Assembly (NCBI RefSeq): GCF_040954835.1
Contig: NC_090711.1
Span: forward strand, 2,859,501 to 2,923,500
Reading direction: 5' to 3'
Source of the DNA: Lepisosteus oculatus
Lineage: Eukaryota; Chordata; Actinopteri; Semionotiformes; Lepisosteidae
Length of the DNA stretch: 64,000 nucleotides
Shown here: one piece after another, positions 1-11,222 of the stretch
Layout: each line of letters starts with the position of its first letter
Position numbering within the stretch: the stretch's first letter is position 1
Position numbers and translations under genes: made by a program
Notes under the pieces: model-generated
Seen by the model: the letters and a program-made list of their open reading frames with translations, nothing else
Database searches by the model: none
Told to the model about the DNA's origin: nothing

Positions 1-154
1 GTGGGGAGCGTTCTGGTGCACTCTGGCTACTGTCACATGATCCAGGTGGGGCTGCACACGGGTGGTGGTGGAGGGGATCCCCATTACCTGTAAAGCGCTT
101 TGAGTGGAGTGTCCAGAAAAGCACTATATAAGTGTAAGCAATTATTATTATTCC

Positions 155-201
<47 letters not shown>
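1..201 (+). repeat. 3' part of a SINE3-like (5S-derived) retroposon with (TTA)n tail
   Basis: The block matches the 3' half of the fuller element at 17,950-18,513: the GGTGGTGGTGGAGGGGATCC segment, then TGTAAAGCGCTTTGAGTGGA, then a CACTATATAAGTGTAAGCAA motif and a run of about 50 bases of TTA repeats (interrupted once by CCG). The 'AAAGCGCTTTGAG...TATATAA' tail is typical of fish SINEs that borrow an L2/CR1-type LINE 3' end. The 5' part lies off the window. Long isoleucine-rich reading frames here are artefacts of the TTA run. Confidence 0.8.
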
Positions 202-202
<1 letters not shown>

Positions 203-960
203 CCATATGCCCTGTGTGTGTCTTCCTGGGTGTTCTCCAGAGAATGGCCTTTTTTTGTGCCAAACTAAAACTCATTTTAAACCTTCGCTGGGCTGCACTG
301 TGACTCCCTGTGTCCTCCACAGAGCCAGGAGACAGCAGATGGAGAAAAACAGGAGCTGATGCAACAGGTGACAGGTGTGTAGCGCCCACAGGAACCTGTC
401 TGATGTCAGTGTCACATAAGCCTGTCTGCAAACACAGCCGCACCCCCCCAGCACAGCTGGGCAGCTCTGCTCACCTGCAGGCCTCTCGTTAACACCTTCC
501 CGAACGGCTCTTAACGGACAGCCGCATACGTGCTGGGGTACGTGCTGGGCGATGCAACAGGCGGCGTGCAAATGCTTAGTGGGTTAACATGAGATTTAAT
601 TTAAAGAAGAAGCATTTTTAAAAAAACAATTATAAATAACTTAAATAAACATGGGGAGAAGTGGAATCTGTTTTTTTTATTTCTTGCATCACGCGTGCAC
701 GCAGCATCTTCAGGTGTATGCAGGATGTGCTTTCCCGTGTGAAATCATCTTCGGAGCGCAGAGTGACACGAGACGGAGACGAAGCTTGTCTCCCACTGAT
801 GAGTTTTTTTTGCCCCTCGCAGGCCACTGGGGGAGAGCAGCCAGCAGCGAAGATCGCAGCACTGGGACGGAGGAAGAGGCTTTATTTTGTGACCGGACTC
901 TCCATTCCTGCCGCGCCACACCCTCAAGAGGAAGCCCCCTCCTTCCTCCGCCCCGGCCAC
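202..960. other. Non-coding stretch, nothing recognised
   Basis: No exon with matching splice sites and no convincing repeat was seen. Short open frames on both strands overlap each other and show no family resemblance. Confidence 0.4.
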
Positions 961-1004
961 AGGGGGCAAAGGGCAAAGGGCAAAGGGGAGGGAGGGGGGG
1001 GGTG
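961..1004 (+). other. G-rich tract with G-quadruplex potential
   Basis: Repeated GGGCAAA units are followed by GGGG, GGG and a run of nine G, giving more than four closely spaced G-runs. Its effect in vivo is unknown. Confidence 0.5.
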
Positions 1005-1230
1005 GCTCGCTCTCTGTATCCATGGCAACGGCAAGAAACAGCCACGCCACAGTTTAGGCCCCCCCACCCCGGGCACGGCTCCACGCTCACAATGGCAGGA
1101 AGTGGCGATGGGCTCCCTTCCCAGCAGGCTGAGAGATATGGACAGCCTGGGGGTGGGGGGGCTCAGGGGGGGGAGGATACCCAGGCAGAGAGAAAGAGAG
1201 AAAAATACACACACCTCACGTCCTGCCAGG

Positions 1231-1595
1231 TCTCCCATCCCAGGCCTGAGCTCCCGTCCCAGGCCTGAGCTCCCGTCCCACGTCTGAGCTCCCGTCCCAG
1301 GTCTGAGAACCGTCCCAGGCCTGAGCTCCCGTCCCAGGTCTGAGCTCCCGTCCCAGGCCTGAGCTCCCGTCCCAGGTCTGAGCTCCCGTCCCAGGCCTGA
1401 GCTCCCGTCCCAGGTCTGAGCTCCCGTCCCAGGCCAGGTCTCCCGTCCCAGGCCTGAGCTCCTGTCCCACGTCTGAGCTCCCGTCCGAGGTCTGAGAATC
1501 CGTCCCACGTCTGAGCTCCTGTCCCACGTCTGAGCTCCTGTCCCACGTCTGAGAACCCGTCCCAGGCCAGGTCTCCCGTCCCAGGCCTGAGCTCC
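1231..1595. repeat. 19-bp minisatellite
   Basis: About 19 imperfect copies of a 19-base unit of the form AGGCCTGAGCTCCCGTCCC. Variants have CACGTCTGAG or CAGGTCTGAG, and some copies are shortened (GAGAACC, or CAGGCCAGGTCTCC). Because 19 is not a multiple of 3 the repeat stays open in several frames, which creates long meaningless minus-strand reading frames rich in Gly, Arg, Trp and Asp. It lies just upstream of the CpG-rich block at 1.95-2.24 kb. Confidence 0.9.
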
Positions 1596-1949
1596 CAGGC
1601 AGGGAATGGCTTCAAGAGGCTCTGTTCCTCTGCTCGAACGCGCCTCCTCGCCCTGCTCCCACAGCGCGTCTCCTGCGCTCCTGCCCGTGGGCTCGGCGGG
1701 AGCTGGCGGCGGGGGCCAGGGGTATCGGGAGCGAGCCCTCTGACAGACCGGCCGGGTGGAAAAGCCACTGACCCGGGCCGGCGCCTGAAACGATCCCTGC
1801 CCAGGGTCATGCCTGGTGTGTCTTTGTTGATATTCTAAAAGGTGATAATCATCGATTATTTCTTCCGGGTCACTGGTTTGGCGTTAGCTCTTTGACCCAG
1901 AGGTGCTCTCTCCTCTGCCTGTCCACTGAGGGTGTACTCTAATCGCGTC

Positions 1950-2240
1950 TCTGTCGGTCTTTGTCTGAGCGGAACCGGGTCGGTCCCGTTTATGGGCGGC
2001 GGCTGGTATCGATCCGCTCGCGGCGTCTCGCCACACCCCCCCCCCCCACCACTCCCCCCAAGCACGTGCGGGTGCCCAGCGAGGCGCCCGTGACGGCCGT
2101 GACGTCACGCAGCGGGCAAGTACCGCGGCAGCACCTGTCGCACGAGCGCACTGACCGTGCAGCGCTCGCGGAGGGGGGAGACGGAGGTGCAGACCGCTCG
2201 CGCGCCGCCCGCATGCCTTGGCCGCAGGCACGTTTCCGGG
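1950..2240 (+). promoter_or_regulatory. CpG-rich block with CRE, possible promoter and first exon
   Basis: The sequence is GC-rich with frequent CpG. A complete palindromic CRE (TGACGTCA) sits at 2,100-2,107 and an E-box-like GCACGTGC at about 2,063. It ends at a strong splice-donor-like site, CCGGG|GTAAGT, with GT at 2,241. An ATG at 2,213 opens nine codons before that donor, but joining it to the first recognised ARHGAP40 exon (acceptor 16,868) would break the frame. If the two are linked, this would be an untranslated exon. It could equally belong to another transcript. Confidence 0.35.
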
Positions 2241-5200
2241 GTAAGTGCTTTGCTTTTCTGCCTCTCCTCCTCCTCCTCCTCCTTCTTCTGCTTTCTCTTC
2301 TTCATCTCCACCTCCTGCTCAACGCGAACAGGGCATCCTGCCGGCGGCTCCGTCCGGTCCCGCAGCGCTCTCGCCGTTCCCGATGTCCCTCAGTAACGCT
2401 TGCCGAGACAACACAAAAACATTTATTCGTTATGTTATGATCCAGACTAAGGCCGGATTCAGGGTGTGTGTGTGTGGTGGTGGTGGGGGGGGGGGGGGTT
2501 GTTATTTCCTTTGTTTGTGCATTTTGTAAATAAGGTGTCCAGCAGATGAACGAGAGTTTTGGGTTGCTAAGGACTTGTTGCTATGGTCGCCTGTTTTTTT
2601 TTTTGCTTCTTGATTATTGACTGTGACCGGTTCTTAAAGACGTAGGCGGCACCTGCTTTGTCCTGAACATGATCTTTATCGATAATAGTGTCCCTCTTAC
2701 TGCGGCGGCGGCGGCGGCTGCCCCGTGAAACCTCGACGTGAGAAGCGAAGTGTGTGCAAGCGGACGAGATAATGATGCCGATTATTAAGAAAGTCTTTGT
2801 CAATACCCTTTATTCGGATAAAAGCTGTAAGTCATTTCAATAGCAGAAGCCCGAAAATATTAATAAGAATAAGAATAATTTCTAAGGCTTGGAAAACACC
2901 TGCTGTTGCAATTTCGTAGCTCGTAGCTGATAAAAAATGTTTTTAAAGCGACAATAATGGAATGGCAATACTGACGCTCGTGAAATGTTTAAGAGCGGGA
3001 CGGATTCTGGAGAACGTCGGTCTATCGTGATCTGTTTAGCTGCCGGGCGCTCTTATCCAAAGATACTCGCTTGGCGTGCGTGCCCCTCCGTTGGCACAGC
3101 CGGGTGTGTCATTGCGACTGAACAAGCCGGGAGCCCAAATCACTGTTCCCCCTCTGCGCGACTGTATTCACGCGCCCCACGCGTGGACCGCACAGGCCGG
3201 TGGGATTACAGGGGCGCAAATTCACGTGGAAGGGGAAATGGAAGGAGGAGGTGCAGGGAGCAGTTTTATCTCAAACCGGGAGGATGTCCTTTATTGCCTG
3301 CAGATACAATATCACCTGCTTATCCGGGTGTTGTTTCGAATGCAAGATGTTGGCCAGTCCGAAAAACAATCCCCAGTTTGTGTCTTAGAGAGAGAGTCTT
3401 TATTATCCCTGGTGGTGGGGGGGGGTGGATGGGTGTTTTACTGCAGCAGTGTTGGTGTACAGACGGACAGAAGAAAAACAAAACGACAGGAACAGCGAGA
3501 TCCATGCATATTGACGCAGAAGGTCAAGTATCAAGTAACGGTTTGGCTGCAGGTGTGAAGGAGGACTTGAATCTCTTGGGTTTGGAGCTGGGGAAGTCGG
3601 TACCTGCGTTCTGACGGGACTGACCGGAGGTTATTGAGCAAGGAGAGTGAAGGATCGTCCCAGATGGATGTTGCTTCACCCCAAGCACGTGGGTGATGGA
3701 TGGAGCTGGCAGTGAGGGCCATGTTGGCCAGCGGGCCAGCGCTGGTGTCCAGTGGCACTGCCCCGCCCCCCAGGCAGCGATGGACAGGCGGGATTGTGGG
3801 ATTGTTGATGCTGGGGGGGGCGGGGGACTGTGTGTTTATCTCTGCCACAGCCGCGGGATGATCAGAAGCAGATCTTCAGCTCCTTCAGGGATAATCAGCT
3901 CAGGGAACAGTGACAGGAGAGGGACATGAAGGGACATCAGGCTCACGGCTTCCACGATTTAATTCGCTTTAAATCCTCTGGCCCTCTGCCCGCGCTAACC
4001 TCACCTTCCCTTTTTCGCTTTTGTTCGCTTTGTCAAACTCGGTTCTTTCGAATCTCTAACTTGCCGCGAACTGATGTTTTTATACAAATATTTTATTTTG
4101 TAGACTGAACCATAAGCCGGTGTATTCAGTAAAACGTTCTTCAACGTGAGTATCCATGGAAGTTATAACATATTTAGATGTCGAATCCTGTCCAGTGGAT
4201 ATATATCAGTCAGCCCTTTGCGTAAAGTTGGCACTGTTCAGTGCTTCACAGTTCCTGTTTCACTAATACTGATATTAATAAATTGTTACTACATACTGTA
4301 TGTATTTGATGCTAGTTGTTTTAGTCTTTGAAACAATTTCCAGTGAGCAAAGTAACTTTCAGCAGCTCTTTTGGATTTCAAGCCACACGCAGCTGAGACT
4401 AATAGTCGGGTAATAATTACACTGTAATGTTTCAAAAATGGTCCAACTTAGAGTTTAATGTGACTGATAATTAGACTGTGTCGCCCTGTTCCTACACCAG
4501 GTCCATAGAGATACATGCTCTTCTATCTATAATAGGCAGAAATAAGGGCCATGCTGTGATCATTGGTCAGCCCCTGAGCACTTGAAATCCAGCAGACATC
4601 ACTGAACAGGAGGCCAGACCGTCCCATAATGCATTAATTGCAAAGCTAACTTTTCTAACATTCACCTCCAGCGCACGCCGATTTCAGTAATCCGCTGATC
4701 CCTGATACGATGTTTGAGGGCTGTCTGAGGTTATTTGGATTCAGCAAACAGTTTAAAATAAGGGGATTTAAATCCTCCTTTTCTTAACCACGAGAAATGC
4801 CGTCTCCTGTTTCTCATGGTAGGTGACATTTGATTCAGAACTGCTTGATTTCATCTGAAAACTTCCAAGACCACAGTGCACAAAAGCAATCTGTTACATT
4901 TCTATACACACATTATGTCTAGTTTATGCAGTGTTGAGACATACGGTTCGACAAGCACATGTAGACCATCAGCACGTCAGTCATAAACACACGACAGGCA
5001 CTGGAGCCTCGTCATGGACACCATCCTGCGCTGATGAAACTGGGTTCAGTCACACGGCAAAATCCATCAGGGTGGTACTGTCGGGGCTGGGCAGTGTTTC
5101 AGTAACTAACATGGAATCCTTATTGCAAGCCGTTTTTTTATCGTGGTCCGCGCTGAAATAGATGCTACTTTGCAAACACGCGTCGCGATCCGCAGTTGAT

Positions 5201-6630
5201 CACCTGTCAAAAGTGGCTTTAAACTCCTCACTTGTTCTGAAAAACAAACAAACAAACAAGTGGACGTCTCGATGCCGTGTCGGCTAACATCCCTGCACCT
5301 CCTCCTCCTCACTGCGGGAAGAAGCACGTTAGTTCTGCCGCACTGGAGATTCCCTACGGAATCCCCATCCTCCAGGATTCGCGGTATGGCACTTTGCAGG
5401 CGGCAACAGTGGGGAGGCAGATCCGCTTGGACTAATCCGCTGCCCCCATATGGTCAGCAAGGGTTTACCAGCCCTGAGCCCCCCCACCCAGGGGGAGAGG
5501 ATCGGGTGGGGCAGGTGGCCGGCTTCACTGGGGGACAGCTGTGGGGCTTATGAACAGTGTTAAAGAAGGGACCGTTTGCGTCATTCCTCCAGCCTGTTGC
5601 CTCCCTCGAGCACTGGGGTGCGTGTTCTGCGCGGTTATCTGTTGTCCCCGTTTCTTTGGAAAAAATGGTGAGCTATTCGTGCTAGAAAGTCCAGGTTGGA
5701 GGACGGTAATCGTTATGCACTTGAGGATCAAAGCAGGGACTGGGAAAAAGAGGGAGAGGGCGGGAAAGCAGGCCAAGGAGGGAGAAGCCCAGGATCCGCG
5801 GATCTGTGAGAAGCATGCCGTGCCTCCCGAGGAAACGACTGTCACGTGCCGGCTTTGCTCGTCCTTTCCTCGGTCTCAGGGCGCTAAACCTGACTGCTGA
5901 GCGAGGGTGAGGAGGGCAGAGATGAGGCAGAAGGTGGTGAAAGCCCTGCTTTGTTCTGCTAAATCTCGGAGGAGCCAGGGGGATGTTTGGGTGAGGCGGG
6001 TGGACCTTAGGGCTCTGTCGTTTTAGCTCGGCCAACCTGCCATTCGCCTGAGCTTTAATCCACGTTCTTAACTGCACGTCTCTTTTGCTCCGAGAGCACC
6101 GAGAGTGATCGGATTGACAGGACTCGATCCTGAGGCAACTGGGAGAGATTACAGCATACTGCACGCTCTGTGGAGAAGGTGCCTTGGACTCCTCGTGACC
6201 TGTCTTTTCCCAGCTAATTGGTCTGTGTTGGACTTTATCGTATTAGTGTGTAAAGGCACTATTACTTACTTGTTAGTGTTCCCCACTGGCTCCACGTGAT
6301 TCATCAGTGAATTTTAACTGTGGTGACCACCTGATTCCATGTTCAATGGGACACTTTTGAAAAGCACAAAAAATTCCCAAATAAATTAGCATGGAAGTTG
6401 CCATAAACAATGCACTTTTGCCAAGATGAATATTGAAGATTAACGATTGCATGATAAACCCAAAATACTTTTCAGCCATTGATTGTTCCTGAAAAGAATC
6501 AGAGAAAGTGAAGAGCTGATTTGTAAAGCCCATCATGAATTAAGTATTGTATATCTTTCAGAATGAAAAAAGCTGAATTTATGCTTTGGCACTTTATTAA
6601 CAGCAAATTAACCACAGGACACGACAAATC
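2241..6630. other. Non-coding stretch
   Basis: Contains a CTCCTCCTC tract (about 2,264-2,300), a G run with quadruplex potential at 2,467-2,500, a CGG triplet run near 2,705 and AT-rich sequence between 4.0 and 5.0 kb. No exon or RNA gene was recognised. Reading frames of 60-209 codons here overlap on both strands and lack recognisable motifs. Confidence 0.4.
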
Positions 6631-6985
6631 CATCCATTTTCTAACCATTTTATCCAATTCAGGGTCGCAGGGCAACCGGACTCTATCCAAGTAAGCAACA
6701 GGCGCAAGAGAGGACACCCGTCCATCGCTGGGCAGACACACAGACACACACACACTGGACAGGACACCAGTCCATCACAGGACACACAGACACACACACA
6801 CCCTGGACAGGACACCCGTCCATCGCTGGGCAGACACACAGACACGCACACACTCACACAAGGGCATGTAAATGACTTTCACGGTAATCAATTATCCTTC
6901 CAGTTTTTTTTATGAGCTGTGGGAGGAAACCCATGTGAACAGAGGGAGAACATGCAAACTCCATGCAGACAGACCCCCCCACCCC
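6631..6985 (-). repeat. Fish tRNA-SINE/L2-type retroposon copy, minus orientation, with internal tandem
   Basis: It starts with CATCCATTTTCTAACCATTT and ends with GAGAACATGCAAACTCCATG. These are the reverse complement of the 3' end and middle of the element at 19,379-19,711. Inside, at about 6,706-6,860, a roughly 48-base segment (GGACAGGACACCCGTCCATC followed by an ACAC run) occurs three times. Confidence 0.7.
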
Positions 6986-7746
6986 ACCTCCATGCAGGGC
7001 CCCAGGGCTGTGATGCTAATAACTGCACCACCATTCTACCCTCTCCATAGATCTTCCTGTATTAAATCCTGCTAACTACTGTCATATAGCCCTAGAGCCC
7101 TGTGAGCGAACGTGAACAAATTAATTGCTTTAGTATAAATTTTTACATCCCTGGGTTTTTATGTGCAGTGCTCTTTCCAGAAACAGTTATTATTACTTTA
7201 AAAAGATGAGTTATTATTTATACTGATGCAGCATGCCAGTTTATGTAGCCATTGAACTTTATTACCATTGCTCATGTAAGCAGCGTGCTAGTTTATGTAG
7301 ATATTTAATTTTATTACTATTACCAATCATAAGTGATTTATGTCGAGTGCTTTTTAACCCCAAGTGCTTTACTGCATTCACCACTGGAGTGCAGCAGCAT
7401 GCGTCCTGCACAGCGTTGCACAGTGGAGGTCCTGTGTCCGCACTCCCACCACACAGCAGGTCAGGAGGAGGAGGAGGAGGGAAGTGAGTCACGAGTTGAA
7501 TCAATAACAGGGAACTCCAGCTCAGGTGGAGTTCAACCGCAGCATCTCAGTGAAAACCCCCTACTCTTGCAACCCCTACTTTTGGGATCTTAAAAACTGG
7601 GGCTCTGGTTTAGAAATTCTGGTCCGGTGGGCATAGCGCCACCTACTGGAACACTGACACCACTTACAGCAGCCACTTGATTTGTCAAAGAAACCTCCTG
7701 TCCCAGAACTGGCCAGCCCGGGTAGCCTTGCTTGTCTTAGTTCGCG
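6986..7746. other. Non-coding stretch with a weak repeat trace
   Basis: AT-rich sequence. At about 7,350-7,470 a segment ('GTGCTTT...CCACACAGCAGGTC') resembles parts of 30,360-30,480 and 40,130-40,265 and may be a worn interspersed repeat. Nothing else was seen. Confidence 0.3.
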
Positions 7747-7842
7747 GGGGAGCTGCGTCAACATGCGTAGGCTGCAAAGGAACAAGTAAAGGTTTATTCC
7801 CTGCTGAAAAAGGAAGAAAGAAATTGCAACGTTTCGGCATGT
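7747..7842 (-). repeat. Copy A of hammerhead-like repeat family
   Basis: The + strand reads GGGGAGCTGCGTCAACATGC, then GCAAAGGAACAAGTAAAGG, TTTATTCC, CTGCTGAAAA, and ends in CAACGTTTCGGC. The same ordered blocks recur at 10,989, 33,918 and 53,861, and inverted at 58,116. The copy stops before the CTTCTTCAGG block. Read on the minus strand, the family has GAAACGTTG next to a GC stem, as in hammerhead-type sequences of Penelope-like elements. That assignment is an inference. Confidence 0.65.
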
Positions 7843-8587
7843 GGAAGACTGCGTGTCGTTTACCAGCTGCACTGCAAGCGCGCTACAGATGTTTTATATC
7901 AACGGTCTGCGTCTCTGCGTCCCAAACAGGAAACGTATTTTAGCCGTCCGGTGTAAAAGTGGCACGTGTCTGCAGACGCCTGTCGGAAAGGCCTGAGGTT
8001 TTGCGTTGGTGGGCAAGTGCAAGCAAATGAGAGGAGCTTGAGCAGGAAGAGGCTCAGACCTGCAGGGGAAGTGGAGGGTTTGTTCACAGTCGGCAGCATG
8101 TGACTGACAGAACTGCCTCCGCCGTGGTTGGAAAAAATTATAAGGGGTTGATCCTCAGCCATGATACTATCCTTCAGGTTTTAAAGGCATCTTCAGCCAG
8201 GGGTCGAATATCACATTAATCTTCAGTGACGATCCCTCTTTCATACCTGTATATGACATTAGAATAACGCAGTCTATTTGCTGTGGCGGGACACTATTAA
8301 TCCAGTAGGTTTGGTTGAGAAGTGGAGAGCTGGGCCAGGAGCTTGGTAGAGAGACAGACACTATGGACAATGTCAAGTTAAAACCGTACGTCTCATTTTA
8401 TCAGTTTGATATCAGGTCAGCGGTTTTGTGATGAAATCTGTGATCTCATCCCACAATGATCAGTTGTTTAAAAATTGGGCTGTTTTCCCCAACGTCTCTT
8501 ATACTCTTAAAACTGGTAATCCTGCACTTTGTTAGCACTGTAGCACTTCATTAGGGCGAAGCATGACCGGACTCGGGGACCTTCTGT
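7843..8587. other. Non-coding stretch, nothing recognised
   Basis: No splice-consistent exon, RNA gene or clear repeat was seen. Confidence 0.35.
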
Positions 8588-8780
8588 GGGGAGTTTGTGT
8601 GTCCAGCTTCCTTCCCAGAATCCTAAGACATGCAGCCCCAGTTTAACTGGTGTATCTAAATTGCCCCAGGTGTGTGAGAGTGCCTTGCCAGGGACTGGCA
8701 CCCCCTCCAGGGCGCGGTCCTGATACGTTCCCCGTGCCTGCCTTCCTCCGGCTCACTGCGATCCTACTAGGACAAAGCCT
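8588..8780 (+). repeat. Partial tRNA-SINE/L2-type retroposon copy, plus orientation
   Basis: GGGGAGTTTGTGTGTCC, AAGACATGCAG, TCTAAATTGCCCCAGGTGTG, GGGACTGGCACCCCCTCCAGG and a worn AGGACAAAGC end follow the same order as the element at 19,379-19,711. The tRNA-like head is missing and the copy is diverged. Confidence 0.6.
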
Positions 8781-9029
8781 TTACTGAAAACGGACGGAAG
8801 AGTGGAGTTCAGAGGAAGATGAGCAACCGAGTGAATATTAGCTGAAGGTTACCCTGTGCAGTACACTACGATACTTTAAAATAATTTGCCTGGGATGACA
8901 AACACAATTCCCAACATGCTGTGCGATAGCAGCCAGGCTTGCGGTCATGCCTGTGATGGATTTGGGTGATGGCGTAACACAGCAGGCCCTGAACATTTCA
9001 GCATCTCGAGAAGAGCAGCAGCAGGGATG

Positions 9030-9860
9030 CGCTTTCCTGGCCCACCTGGCTGTCTGGTGCCCTGCGCGTGTGGCACTGGGGCGGGCTGGGCGCCCTGGCG
9101 GTCACGCCCCGGTGTCGGCGGACGGTCATGGATCTGTGCTTGCTGGTAGAGGCGTGCCGATGAGCGCGGAGCCCCCCGTCCCACTAAAACGGGCAGCCCC
9201 TCAGAAGCGGCCTTGGGTTTGAGCGCTGCGGCACCATACCCGGCCGTGGGCCTGTGCCCTGTCTGGTTTCAGTCCCTGGGCAACAGAAACCCCCGCGTTG
9301 GTGACGCCATCGCCCGTCACCAACGCGGTCAGTGCAGCTGGGCACGAGAGGGGGAGAGAGTATTCCATGCCCGGCCCATGGTATAAATCCCGGGGCACTT
9401 GCGCCGGGGCCCAGGACAAAGCACAAGGCCAGACTGCCGAGTACAGGATGCGTCTCAGCCGGCTGCCCCGAGCGGCTTTGCAGCCAGCGCATTGTTTCAA
9501 GGCTGCTCGTCCGAATGCGGCGGGGCCGTGCCGGCTGCTGCTGCTGCTGCTGTTGTGCCGCTGTCCCGGGGGGGAAGTGGGGTCGGGGCAGACGCGCGGC
9601 TCCCGGCCAGCTCCTTCCTGCCTCAGGATGCGGCTCAGTGACGCGCCAGCGGGACCGTCCTTGCTCTGATGTGTTTACGAGCTGAAAGAGGATTACAGGG
9701 AGAAGAGCTCGCCGGGAGCGGGCAGCTGCTGTTTCCTGCGTGGCGCTCGACGCCGAGGATGCCGTGGGGCAAGAGCGCGTCGGGAGCACGAGTACGGGCG
9801 TCCCGCAGGGCCTGCGGGCGCCCCGAGACCAGGTAGGCGCGCGGCCCGAGAGCTCCATGC
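9030..9860 (+). promoter_or_regulatory. GC/CpG-rich block with TATA motif, possible promoter
   Basis: This is a long GC- and CpG-rich interval inside AT-richer DNA. A TATAAAT motif lies at 9,381-9,387 (CATGGTATAAATCCCGG). About 65 bases downstream, an ATG at 9,448 begins a 73-codon frame with a leucine run encoded by CTG repeats, with no recognisable homology. A donor-like AG|GTAGGC occurs at about 9,831. It might serve as an upstream, untranslated start for ARHGAP40 or belong to another transcript. No direct evidence of transcription is visible. Confidence 0.3.
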
Positions 9861-10988
9861 TTGCTCTCCCGAGGAGGGGGTGGGTGCGTTTTTCCAGTGC
9901 TCCTGGTCAAGTGGTGCCTGAGCGCTTGCAGGAGTGCAGCTGATAAGTAGGGCTCTTCGGCTCCCGAAAAAGAGGTTAGTCTCCATTAAGATCTGCAGCC
10001 CTGTTCAGTTCAGACACCATGCTGTGCTGTTTCTGTTCTGTTCTGTACAAAGGCAAAGTTTCTGTGGACATGATTGCCTGGGGTGCCAGAATGCTGGACA
10101 TGTGCAGTATAATTTCTGTTTTTTTTTTGTCATTCATTTTTGGGGAATGTTGTTAGAGTTGCCCAAAACGCAGAACCATAACTTCCGCTGGCATTAGAAA
10201 TGAGTTGTAGGCCCTTTGAAAAAAAGGGCTCTGGAAATCCTAGATTGCCTTGCTATTGCAATCTACGAGGCTTAAGGAGCTTTTTGTAAAATTCTACATA
10301 GTGGAGTAATTTTGTGGCCTGTGTTTACTCCATAGGAATTCCATGGTGGATGGTGTGCTTATGATAATAGTATTACGGCATTTCTGAATACATGGATTAG
10401 GAGTTGTTATTAAATATAAGAGCAATTCATTTTAGAGAAAGGCAAAAAAAGTGAGTCGTGCTGGCTGAAGTTTCAATAGGAAGGAAATTCCTGAGAAACA
10501 CTGAGGTCACGGAGGGGGAGGGACTTGCATCACTCCTGAATTCTTCACTAACAATGGTCTCTAAAAGACTCTATGTTTCTGTTTCCACCCAAGGATGACT
10601 GAGTGGTGGAACTTTTTGAAGTATTCGCATTCGTTAGGCAGCTGACTCCCTACAAGCCCTTGTTTTCGGAATAATGCTCCGTATCTCTGCACAAAGACTA
10701 GAACCCTTTAATTGGGTTCTGCGGGCTCAGTTATCAGCTGGCTTGGCCTGATCAGTGGCCTGTCGAGTTTTCATCTGCAGGGGATTCTGGGATGCCAGGC
10801 TTGACGCTTGATGTGTGAAACCCAGACATTGCACTGCATAGCGGTTTGTTATTCTAACCTGTGGACCCCTCAGTACACAATGAGGTGGTCAAATATATGG
10901 AGCTCCTCATTTACGTTTACTCATTGAACAATAGCCAATTATTTATATATAATTCTAAATTAAACCAGTGTTAATTGAGTTCCAGTCG
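9861..10988. other. AT-rich non-coding stretch, nothing recognised
   Basis: No exon, RNA gene or clear repeat was recognised. Confidence 0.35.
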
Positions 10989-11090
10989 GTAGCTGCGTCA
11001 GCATGCATAAGCGGCAGAGTTACAAGTAAAGGTTTATTTCATGCTGAAAAGAGAAGAAAAGAAACACAAGGCTTCGGCTGTGGGGCCTTC
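10989..11090 (-). repeat. Copy B of hammerhead-like repeat family
   Basis: AGCTGCGTCAGCATGC, ACAAGTAAAGGTTTATTTC, ATGCTGAAAAGAGAAGAAAA, GAAACACAAGGCTTCGGC and GGGGCCTTC follow the order of the other copies. It is immediately followed by a SINE tail at 11,095, so two retroelement fragments abut. Confidence 0.65.
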
Positions 11091-11094
11091 TGTG

Positions 11095-11222
11095 CCCTGC
11101 GAAAGACTGGCATCCTGTCCAGGGTGTACCCTGCCCTGCCTTGTGCTCGTTGCCTGCTGGGATAGGCTCTGGCTCACCGGCAACCCTGGTTCGGAAGAAC
11201 CGATTGGAAAATGGGTGGACGG
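11095..11222 (+). repeat. 3' tail of the tRNA-SINE/L2-type retroposon
   Basis: GGCATCCTGTCCAGGGTGTA, CCTTGTGCTC, GCTGGGATAGGCTCTGGCTC and GGAAAATGGGTGGACGG are the conserved 3' blocks of the family represented in full at 19,379-19,711. The 5' portion is absent. Confidence 0.7.

Noticed and set aside
84..443. Poly-isoleucine frame
   Set aside because: Translation of the SINE (TTA)n tail.
924..1810. Long minus-strand frames rich in GTGAQTWDG-type repeats
   Set aside because: They are translations of the 19-bp minisatellite.
2213..2240. Coding first exon for ARHGAP40 starting at ATG 2,213
   Set aside because: Joining its phase-1 donor to the 16,869 acceptor gives a frame that hits a stop after a few codons. 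Only an untranslated role remains possible.
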